Positions 54,691 through 64,000 of a DNA stretch of 64,000 nt are shown one piece after another. Source of the stretch: Datisca glomerata (lineage: Eukaryota > Streptophyta > Magnoliopsida > Cucurbitales > Datiscaceae); assembly GCA_003255025.1 (NCBI GenBank), contig QANY01004052.1, forward strand, positions 496,001-560,000. The letters are read 5' to 3'. Every line of letters starts with the position of its first letter. Position 1 is the first letter of the stretch. The notes beneath the pieces were generated by a model. That model saw only the letters and a program-made list of their open reading frames with translations, made no database searches and had not been told where the DNA came from. A program made the position numbers and the translations under genes.

Positions 54691-57660
54691 TTGAGTTTTG
54701 CTTCCTTCGTAATACTATTCCACTTTGAAGCTAGATATTTTCGTGTCTACATATCACAAACTCACTTAAATTATAATCAAAATTTATCGATTCCATGTTA
54801 TATTGTAATGTTTATTTAAACATACTTACTTCATTACAACTAATCTTTTCACCCGCCACCCTCATTTTAGCACATTCTTTCACACTATTTTAATTTTAAA
54901 CAACCACATTAACATTGTAATAATTTATATGAAAATATGTAACATTAAATTGATGATCTCATTAATTACTTACAAGTATACAAAAGAATGTTTTTATGCA
55001 TTCTCCGCGTTCACATTTGTGTTAGCCATATGAAATATATGTTAGTATAAACAAATGTATCCATATGACAATGTCTTCTTATCATGATTATTCCCGATAC
55101 TAATTTATAATGGATTAAGCATAATCTAGTAAGAATGTTAAGGTCATATGTACCAATAAATTAATGGCATACCGATGTATTTTAAAGAAAATAAGTAAAA
55201 ATAGCCACTAGATACTTTCATAAACGGAAAACACTTAGAAACTAAACAAGGTACAGATAAAGAATTAAACTAATGAAAGTCAGATGCATCACATAAAAGT
55301 ATGGGGAAACGATCATGCACATAAAGGATGAGTAACTCTTAAATCTCATTCTTAATAAAAAAAAATATAATATTTCAACACCAACTATCCAGATTACAAC
55401 AAAACATTACATTGTAAATCAAAAAACTAAAGATTGTGTAACATATTAGATGACCATGAAACGATAATAGTGTTAAGATCTTCCTGAGCAAAATTTCAAG
55501 GAAACTTGTTCAATGCCAACCAAGTCCTCACTCTTCAAATTCAATTGGAGCCAACCTTATCAATCATTAAAATTGCGTAAGCCTTGAAATATCTGAATAA
55601 AAAAATATAATAAAACATTGATATTGATATCAAATTTATTATACAAAAGCTATGCCTAATGCCCATGCTAGATATATAAATATATTTGTATCTAATACAC
55701 CAATAACATTGACTACATGTCCATTTTACTGCATCTCAACTAAGATGAAAGATCCACAATAACAGATTTTTAGGCTTCAGAGCAGTCAAAATTATTTTAC
55801 AAAAATAGTGTGTAAACTAAACTGAAACTAAAACTAAACTATAACTCCAGCTCAAGAGAAAACTTATAAAAAGACATGTAAACCAAAACTCAAACATGCT
55901 CAACAAAACGAAAGTGAGACTCGCGATAGGGTTCAGAATGAGAATCGACACCAATATCCAGTAACATAATTAATACATCTGCAGAGAACAAGGAAATACT
56001 TGAAATGTTTAAACCACCCTAAAGATATTAAAATTGTCTTTATCAAGAATGAGATCAAATATTAAAACCAAAGCAAACCAAAAATTTGATTTTAAATCAA
56101 TAAGAACAATAAGAAATTTCCAATTATATAACTAAAAGAATCCCAACTCCAAACTAACACAAAACATCAAACATAGCTCTCAAGCTTAACAAAATAATGT
56201 AAACAATATCTCACCTCAGAAATGGAAAAAATTCTAGAAGTAACACCTCCAAACATTGCGTACCTGAAAATATCAACAAACAATGAGCATCTGAAACCCC
56301 AACTACAAGACTTCATTAATCGTATAAAATCAGTCTAAGAGTGAAACCCTATAAACCAACCATAATCGACTGACATTAAAAAGCTTCATCAATACAAAAT
56401 CAAATATCAATGTGAAGAATATGGCTAGTAAGACTCACTCTAGAATGTTATTATAAGACAATACATGTAATCAATTAAGCCAATTACAAGTGGGGCCACA
56501 AGAAAATATACAGAAGATGATTTCAAGAACTCTCTATCCTCTGCACACTTAGCACACATCTGACATGTAATTTTAATCATATTCAACCGATATAAGTTTA
56601 CTAAGCGACATTATGAAGCGATTGATTTAACTCATTAAACACTATACAAAGGAACTTAAATGCCCTGTATAATTTTCAACGCATAAATCTTTTATCATAT
56701 TTAATTTTAATGCAAAACGTGATCTAGAAAATGATTATCGTAATCTCAGAGTTTGTGAAATTCAATAGCTATAAAGCGAACATATAGATATATAACATAT
56801 CAAAATAGTTTCCATAAACTCAAGATTTAAAAGTAAGATAAATTCATTAAGCATGCTAATCATTTATTCCAAAATAGACCAGTATTACAAGCTTGCGTAC
56901 CTATAGGATCAATATTACAAGCTTGCTTACCTCTTGATATGGAAACTGGAATTTTACCAGTTAAAAAAGAAGATGGAGTAGAATATTGCCCAAGAGTATA
57001 CAAGTCGAGCTAAAGTTGAATCATTAATCTAATGAGAGACAAAATTAGCAAACATCTACCTGTTAATTTGAAGGAGGGGGAGGGGGTCATCAGCTATCTG
57101 TAGAGTGGTCATCCTACTGTAAAAAAATAATAAAAATTGTATTTCTTCTCTGTACGTTAAACTAAAGGAAAATGAAATAAAATATTAATCAAGAACCAAT
57201 TAATGAAATCTCAACCCAAACCAGAAATTCATAAGTAGTCAAGTATCATTAGTATTGTCCAATAGGTTCTTTCTTCTCTTCCTTATCAAGTAATACCTTT
57301 CTTCTCCAATAACAATCACAATAATCAACCATCAGCAACTCCAACTACAATTAATATCCATTTTTTCAATCCAGACTTCCCATGACTCCCATGAACACCC
57401 TTCAGAACCTTAACCATGTAACTCAATCCCTCACGCCTTTCTATTTGTTTCACTCCCATTACCATACCATATAGAAAGCATTCTTCTATGTCTCCAGGGA
57501 ATACAAAGCAGCTCCATGTGTACAGTCATCTAAGTACAAATTACCACATATTTCTTTACTTATTAAGGAAATCGGTAACAAGATAAACTTATCGAATCCT
57601 GCAACAACCTACAACCTAACTCCTTCCTTTACGAGTCTTATTTTCTTTCCAACGAACCAT
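54691..57660. other. AT-rich spacer, possibly the right part of the second MULE-like element
   Basis: About 3 kb without a supported gene. Homopolymeric A-rich stretches and words like CAAGCTTAACAAAATAATGTAAA that recur near 51820 and 56190 suggest a shared origin with the region before the Ulp1 remnant. A small duplication, CTATAGGATCAATATTACAAGCTTGC versus its left neighbour, is at about 56885-56930. I could not define a terminal repeat. Confidence 0.4.
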
Positions 57661-57664
57661 AAAT

Positions 57665-57965
57665 CAAGAAATAAATAGAAAAAGACTAAATCAAGTCTAA
57701 AATAAACAAAGCCTAAATCAAATCTAAATCAAGCCTAATTCAAATATAAACAGAGGACAATGAGAGAACCCTAAATCAAGCCTATATCAAACCTTAAATC
57801 AAGCTCTAAATCAAACCCTAAACTAAACATAGCCTAAATCAAGCAGAGCCTAAATCTAAACAGAGCCTAAATCAAACCCTAAATCAAGCACTAAATCCAA
57901 ACATACCTAAATCTAAACATAGCCTAAACCCTAAAAAAATTTAAATTTATGCATAAACCCTAAAA
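57665..57965. repeat. Degenerate CCTAAATCAAA repeat with telo-box motifs
   Basis: The words AAATCAAGCCTAAATCAA, AACCCTAAATCAAG and CATAGCCTAAATC recur irregularly over 300 bp. Several contain AAACCCTA, the plant telo-box (about 57824, 57874, 57929 and 57953). The period is 11-14 bp and not the exact 7 bp of telomeres. Confidence 0.8.
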
Positions 57966-58034
57966 AATATACATGCAAGATATTACAACAAAGAGAGATC
58001 GCTTGAGATTTATTCTTAATTTTTCAGTGCCCTA

Positions 58035-58240
58035 AGCTAAAAGAGAGAAAAAAAGAAACAGAGAGAGAGAGCCGATGACGAAGGAAGAGTACCGACGACG
58101 AAAGTAGAGAGAGCCAACTACGGAGAGAGAGCACCAATAATGAACGCAGAGAGAGAGAGAGAGAGCCTGGACAACGAACACATAGAGATTAAAAGAGAGA
58201 GAGAGGGAGAGCCTGGACGACGAAGAGAGAGAGCTTGGAA
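58035..58240. repeat. GA-rich minisatellite
   Basis: GAGAGAGAGAG blocks alternate with GCCTGGACAACGAA, GCCTGGACGACGAAG, GCCGATGACGAAG and ACCGACGACGAAAG. The unit is about 30-50 bp and diverged. Confidence 0.85.
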
Positions 58241-60784
58241 ATTGGGGTGAAAATTGTGAAAATCACGTGCCCTAAAAAGCTTGATTTTAAGCTTCAGTTT
58301 TTTTTCCTGAACAGATGTTAAGCTTCAGTTTGAAGCTTTCGACGAAGAAGAATTTAACCTGCGACCGGGGCAATAGGTAAAGGCATTTTCCCTACCCTTC
58401 TATGATCTAACAACTGGGATTTCTTTGACTAGATCTAGGGCCTGGAATTAGCGTCGACATTCATGCCGTTAAAAAACTCCCGACATGGGAGATGGACCCC
58501 TAACTTGAAGTTGATATTTCTTATTTCTAAATCTTTTATGTATAGCGTAGCACTTTCGAGACAATATTTCAACATAAGGTTATAAATATGGAATAAAATT
58601 CAAATAATTTTTATTTAAGGCTGGCTTAACTTATAGAATTTGTTAAAAAGTCTATATACTACAACAGAAATGTCATCTGCTGGTTAAAGTCTTTAACTAA
58701 TAATAAAAGTAACAGTAGACTTAAACTTAAAATATCATTTTTAGAGTATAAATGTAGTTATCAAAGTTCTATTTACATAATTTGCAAAAGGGAACATGGA
58801 CTAAGAGATCAGTGAGATTGTGAAATTTGATAATAATAATATGTGATCTTCTAGGGAAGTTGAAGGCTAAGTTATTTGTAATTTGACATTACATGACTCA
58901 GTTTTAAATGTTGTTTGCTTTCAAATATGAGATTCAAATAATTGAATGTAAATATTGTAACATTATAATTAATTAGTTCACATGTCGTAATGAAAGAAAA
59001 ACTTGTTCCCAATATATGAAGAAACTTGTTTTTAATCTATCCAATTATTGACTGAGATTTCTTCTTCAAAACAAGTGTTTTGAGTATCTCTAAAAACGTA
59101 GATCCATCTATAAATTTTGCGACAATAATTTATAGAGGGAATATGAGAGAAAGTAAGCGAAACCTTTGTTTGATATGAGGAATTGCGAGAATTTTTTTAG
59201 AAAATTAAGATACACTTGAATTTGAGATTATCATTCTTACCATTATATCCATTCTCAATTGATATCAGATAAAATAATCTTAACTTTTAGACATCTTATT
59301 TTCTCACAATCATATTCTTACAATTTTATTCTGAAATATCATTTACTCTCAATCTCATACTCAATGATCCTTTAAAGTAAGATGTACGAAAAGTTACTAT
59401 GTTTAGTAACAGATGAGAATATTACAATATATTAATGAAAATGTTACATTACTTTATTTAATTTGATGAAATATGTAATGAAAAGCTATAAATAAGATAA
59501 AAATTACTTTTAGCGTGCTAGACATAAAAGATATCCCTTTATTTGAGGGGTATCAAGATAACCTCAAATGAGGCAATCTTGACATTTCGGGTATCTAATA
59601 ATTCTTACAATTTCTCATACTAAACAAGAGCATCCAGAAGAATGAACAATTTTTTAATAGAACCAAACATAACTGAAAATGCCGGGTCAACCTGTTCTTT
59701 TAGGTCTTTGGTTTGGCCCGGTTCGGTATAATTAAATAACTAACTTTTTGGTTCAGTTAGATGGTAGTTTTCAACCTGAACCAATCTGAAACTTTTGTTT
59801 CCATTTGTTTTTCATTTTTTTTATGTAATTTCACTTCAAATCAAACCTGGACTGAACCAAACCGAAACTTTAATTTATTTTTTTAATAACTTTGTGTTGA
59901 ACTTTTAAAAAAATAATAGGCTTATATAGGGAAGTAGTCAATTTTTTAAACATAAGTAAGAGAATGACAAAAAAAGTAATTATATGTAAGAATGACCATT
60001 TTTTCAATTGTCAATTTTTTTTATAAACTATAAAAATTTTATGTACATGTATAATATGATATATTTTTACATATCATAGTATATTTTAATATACCATTAA
60101 TTACCATAGTATATTTTTAGTATATATTTATATAACATCCTTGATAATTATATATCATGAATATATATATATTATCTTACAAATCACCAGTAAAAAAATC
60201 TATTCCCGCACCCAAACCTGTCTCCTCATTCCCTTCTTCACCTCTCTCCGGCTCGATTCCCTCTTTCTCCTCTTTTGAACTTTGATTTTTCTAAAATTTC
60301 TTCCACTTTGTCTATTCCACTCGTATAATTTTCTCTAACGATTTTTGAAACTCTCTAAGTTTGAATGAACAGATGCTTAGATACAATTTCAGAAGTTGAA
60401 TCGTTTAACTTTCATCAATATTCTCAACCATTCTCACTTTAATCATTTTGCTCATTAAGCAGCTTAATATAATCCAATGCTTTTTTACTTGTGACAGTAC
60501 CGTCTCTCCTCATCTCTCACTATCTACATTACACGAAAGTGAAGCTCTATCACAAGTTTTTCCCTCTAAGAACTGAAACCCACAAGCCCACCATAATGCA
60601 GGCCTTACTTCCTTAGTATTGGCTTCAGTCTCTGCTCTTTTACTCGTCATGGTGGTCTACTATGGCTTACTAGACAGCCTTCTCACTTTGGAGAGGGCCT
60701 TCCCATTGAACCACTGAGTCGAAGTTGACACTCTCAGAGCTCCGAGTTAGACATGCTCGAATCTTGTAAGGTGTGCGGGGTGGT
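58241..60784. other. AT-rich intergenic region before the copia element
   Basis: No gene is supported. TTAAGCTTCAGTTT occurs twice near 58289 and 58319. At about 59690-59880 CCCGGTTCGGT and CCAAACCGAAAC motifs resemble the MITE at 24041-24464. Confidence 0.5.
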
Positions 60785-61156
60785 TGTTAGAATGACACCT
60801 CAACATCATACCAATGATGTCAAGCCAGCAACTCAACATGTATTAGATAATGAGTCAGCAAATGAGCTTAATTACCTAGTCGAGTAGTTTTAAAGTAAGC
60901 CTTTACTGTCAAACTGTGAGCAAGCTAACTAGAATTATTTTTGTTAGCTTCTGTTGTATCTGTTAGTAGTTGAAATACATTGTAACAAACTCATTGCTAA
61001 TTGATGTGTACAAAACCTGAGTATAAAATCTATGAAAAAGTTGCATCTTAGTATTGTTCCTTACTAAGAGCTTCTTAATTTCTTTTTTCTTCTTTGATCC
61101 TAATCTTTCTTCTCCACTCAGTTTTGCCTGAGTTCTTCAGAATTATCCTACTATTT
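60785..61156 (+). repeat. 5' LTR of the copia element
   Basis: Starts TGTTAGAATG; a TATA box TATAAA is at 61022-61027. The end is placed just before the primer-binding site. The usual terminal CA is not clear, so the 3' boundary is approximate. Confidence 0.6.
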
Positions 61157-61158
61157 TA

Positions 61159-61170
61159 TGGTATTAGAGC
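61159..61170 (+). promoter_or_regulatory. Primer-binding site for initiator tRNA-Met
   Basis: TGGTATTAGAGC matches the TGGTATCAGAGC complement of plant initiator tRNA-Met with one change. Confidence 0.8.
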
Positions 61171-61187
61171 ACTAGAGACTAGCGTCA

Positions 61188-62170
61188 ATGGAAAATCAAA
61201 CAAAGGGAAGCACTGGAATGAGCAATGGTGGAAACACAAATACTGGAAATAATTTGGCCACAAGTATGATTAATATTTTTAGTAACACACTTAGCAACTG
61301 ATTATCAATAAAGTTGAGTAGAGAGAATTATGTGATTTGGAAATCATAAGTCATTCCTTCCATAATTGGGCATGGAATGGATGACATTGTTCTTAGTTTA
61401 ACCAAGAAACTAGAGAGGACACTCGCGTATGGAAGTGTCAGTCCTGAATTTTGTGTCTGGTTGAGAAAAGACCAATCACTACTTAGTTGGCTTAAGGCCT
61501 CTATGTCTGAAAGTATCTTGGGGACAGTTGCCTAATACAACACATCAGCTGAGGTATGGAATTCTTTGTAGAAGAAATCTGCCAGCCAATCCAAGGCAAG
61601 AATGATGCAGTTGAAGAAAAGCTTGCATACTGAAACAAAAGGAATTGCAACAATTACAAACTTTTGTATTAAAATGAGAAGGATGGTAGATTCTCTTGGA
61701 GCTGTTGGAAGCCCTATAGTAGAACGAGATTTGATATTAAGCATTTTAAATGGATTAGGACCTGAATATGATCTTGTAGTGGTCAGTATAACGTCAAAGA
61801 CAGAAGAAGTATCAGTAGAGGAGATGTAGTCCTTATTGATATGCCATGAAAATAGACTTGAGAGCCAGTTGGCTTTGACTGAAAATGCAGTTAAAATGAG
61901 TGCCAGCTTGACAACAAAGACTAATTTCAGAAACAAGAAGAATTCTTTTGGGAATCTATCAAACTTCAGTGGAAGTTCTTCAAATTATAACTCACATGGA
62001 AATGCTCAACAATTCTTTAATAGAGGTGGAAGCGAAAACTATAGATTAAGCTTCAATTCAAGAAGAGGTGGTGGAAGAAATGGAAGAGGAGGCAGAGTAA
62101 TCTGTTAAGTTTGTGGAAAGATGGGTCACTCAGCAAGCATTTGCTATTATAAGTATGAAAAAGGCTCATA
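61188..62170 (+). pseudogene. Copia gag (UBN2-type) remnant
   Basis: From the ATG at 61188 the frame reads MENQTKGSTGMSNGGNTN and is interrupted by several stops. Family motifs: SRENYVIWKS, VWLRKDQSLLSWLKASMSES, KARMMQLKKSLHTETKG, DSLGAVGSPIVERDLILSIL, GLGPEYDLVVVSIT and LLICHENRLE. The Gly/Arg/Asn-rich tail ends in a zinc knuckle, VCGKMGHSASIC, whose first part is broken by a stop at 62104-62106. Gag would form the virus-like particle. The stop in the knuckle looks like a C-to-T change. Confidence 0.85.
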
Positions 62171-62240
62171 AAGAGGTTTTAATCCTGCTAATGGTGGGAA
62201 CATATTTAATCAAGGAAATTCGGGCAATCCATCAGCATGT

Positions 62241-63797
62241 ATGGTCTCTCCCTCACCATACGTAGCTTCACCTGAATCCATCTATGAACATGCGTGGTAT
62301 GTAGACAATGCTGCTACCAACCACATGATTTTAGAGCTTGGTAATTTGAGTATGGCTTGGGAGTACTCTAGACAGGAGAAACTTATAGTTGGGAATGGTA
62401 AGTGTCTAAAAATTTCTCAAATAGGTTCAACTCTTCTTCCTTCAAATTCCTTTCCCTCAAAACTAAATTACCTACTTAGAGTTCCTGTATAAAAAGAACC
62501 TTATAACTATTTCTCAACTAACCCATGATAATGATGTCTTTGTTGAGTTTCATGCTAATTTTTTTTGTTTTGTTAAAGACAAGGCCAAGGGAACACTGCT
62601 TTTGGAAGGGATTCTTAGGGATGGCCTCTACCTACTGATGTACCCAAATAAGAAGAATTCCTCAGCAATGTGTTTTTGTGAATTCTGTTATACCTATGCA
62701 AGTTAGAAAATGTAATATGCCTGTTTTTAATTCTAAATCTGTTCAATCATCTTCTGTAAAGAACACTTATGTTTCATTGTATCAAAACTCTTCACATCCT
62801 CTTAATAAGAAAACTACAACTTCTGAGTAATACTCTATCTTGTGTTAATTTTGATTTATCTCAACCTAAATCAACTTACACTTGTTCATATGTCTTAAAG
62901 TCAAAAGCATGTCATTTACATGATAACATTACTGATATATGGCACAAGAGAATGAGACACCCTGCACAAAATGTTCTAAATAAGATTCTAAAGTCATGTA
63001 ATATTTCTCCTGAAAATGCTTCTGATGTTTGCCTACACTGTCAAAAAAGGAAGAGTCATACATTACCTTTTAATAGTTCTAAGTTTGTTTCTACTCAACC
63101 ACTTGAACTTGTTTTTACTAATCTATGAGGTCCTTCACCTATAGCTTCCAAAGAGGGATTTAGGTATTACATATCATTTTTAGATGACTTCAGCCATTTT
63201 ACTTGGATATTCCCATTAAAGTTAAAATCTGAAGCAATACATGTATTCAATGTTTTTAGGAAGTTTGCTGAGAGACAGTTTGAGAGGCCTATTAAAACCC
63301 TTCAATCAGATTGGGGGAGAGTTCAGAATTTTCTTTAAAGAACTTAAAAAACTTGGAATAAGGTTAGAAATCCTTACCCTCACATACACCAACAAAATGA
63401 TAAGATTGAGAGAAAGCATAGACATATTGTAGAAACTAGCCTCACCCTTCTTTCCCAAGCGAACTTACCTCTAAAATTCTGGTGGGATGCATTCCAAACT
63501 TCAGTTTTTCTTATAAACAGGATGCCCACTGAAGTTCTTGACTTTGATTCACCTTTTCAAAGACTCTTTAAAAGGTTATCTTGCTATAGTAATCTGAAAT
63601 TTTTTTGTTGTGCTTGTTTCCCACATCTTAGGCCATATAACAGACATAAGTTCGACTTTCATTATGATTTATGTGTTTTCATTGGATATTCCCCTGTTCA
63701 TAAAGGCTTTAAATGCTTGCATTCTTCTGGAAAAGTTCATATTTCCATAAATGTAGTTTTTGATGAAAAGATATTCCCATATAACTCATTTTTTTAA
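62241..63797 (+). pseudogene. Copia protease and integrase remnant
   Basis: Protease: WYVDNAATNHM near 62295 keeps the catalytic Asp, but the usual DSGA is DNAA. Pre-integrase zinc domain: DIWHKRMRHPAQNVLNKIL and CLHCQKRKSHTLPF (62935-63080). Integrase core: ISFLDDFSHFTWIFPLK with the first catalytic Asp near 63185, LQSDWGR with the second near 63308, and IERKHRHIVET with the catalytic Glu near 63410. Further motifs are FWWDAFQTSVFLINRMPTEV and CVFIGYSPVHKGFKC. Stops near 63126, 63336 and 63430 and frameshifts break the frame. Reverse transcriptase should follow beyond the window. Confidence 0.85.
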
Positions 63798-64000
63798 CAA
63801 AAATCAGTGCACAAACTAGCAATTCTCTACTGTTACTAAACATGTTGCAATCCGTTTCTCTAAGTTTAAACCTGATCCAGTTACTAGTCATCAAAATCTG
63901 ACTAGTTCTAACACTGAAAATGAAGGCACATCTGAGAATTCCTCTCAAAGCCATTTCTCAAGGCCTGAACACCTTGCTCTGCAACAGTTGGCATCTGAAA
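63798..64000 (+). other. Linker between copia integrase and reverse transcriptase
   Basis: Ser/Thr/Asn-rich decayed coding sequence typical of the variable region after the copia integrase; no motif is visible before the window ends. Confidence 0.45.

Larger units (their letters stand above)
60785..64000 (+). mobile_element. Decayed Ty1/copia retrotransposon, cut by the window end
   Basis: Order of parts: 5' LTR, primer-binding site, gag, protease, integrase, as in Ty1/copia elements, where reverse transcriptase would follow beyond 64000. Many in-frame stops and frameshifts show that it no longer codes. The second LTR is outside the window, so its age cannot be estimated here. Confidence 0.85.

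Noticed and set aside
57665..57965. True telomere repeat
   Set aside because: The period is irregular and longer than 7 bp; only some units contain the telomere-like AAACCCTA.

Overview
The window is nuclear DNA of a flowering plant, most likely a eudicot. Genes are split by GT-AG introns, intergenic DNA is AT-rich, and transposon remnants fill much of the space. The gene families present are plant families: a BELL homeodomain factor, a RETICULATA-related plastid protein, an S-domain receptor kinase, a plant-type ATG1 kinase and the plant microRNA miR2111. I cannot name the species from sequence alone.

Layout. 1-10345: a decayed MULE-type transposon. It has a MuDR-like transposase on the + strand (79-2098) and a convergent gene on the - strand with DUF1985, an acidic linker and a Ulp1/C48 protease (6922 down to about 3010). 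The non-coding parts are packed with arrays of a 23-bp palindrome, ending in a large foldback (about 8165-10345). 10346-17000: AT-rich spacer holding three diverged Helitron-like copies in tandem. 17184-20308: a complete BELLRINGER/PENNYWISE-type gene (4 coding exons, 621 aa). About 22005-22110: a miR2111 precursor with the mature sequence intact. 22421-23376 (-): a small dynein light chain gene. 24041-24464: a hAT-like MITE. 24964-28351 (-): a RETICULATA-RELATED (DUF3411) gene with 7 coding exons, 442 aa. 29434-31300 (-): the 3' half of a PMT/DUF248 methyltransferase gene, truncated and frameshifted. 32760-33190: a segment that looks mitochondrial. 34702-37106 (-): an intronless S-domain receptor kinase broken by one missing base.

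37656-41839: a putative Helitron of about 4.2 kb carrying a MITE, a hAT transposase remnant and a captured double-stranded-RNA-binding exon. 42174-47844 (-): a complete ATG1 autophagy kinase gene (13 coding exons, 728 aa). About 48970-54690: a second decayed MULE-like element with a FAR1-type transposase on the + strand, a Ulp1 protease on the - strand and several short tandem arrays of its own. 54690-60780: AT-rich spacer with telo-box-like and GA-rich repeats. 60785-64000: the 5' LTR, gag, protease and integrase of a decayed Ty1/copia element cut by the window end.

The host genes are independent single genes, not a pathway cluster. The most noteworthy items are the palindrome-packed Ulp1-MULE with its foldback, the miR2111 locus, the Helitron with a captured dsRNA-binding exon, and the single-base breaks in the receptor kinase and the PMT copy. 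Exon boundaries were placed by reading splice signals and checking phase by hand; no similarity search was possible, so family names rest on recognised motifs.
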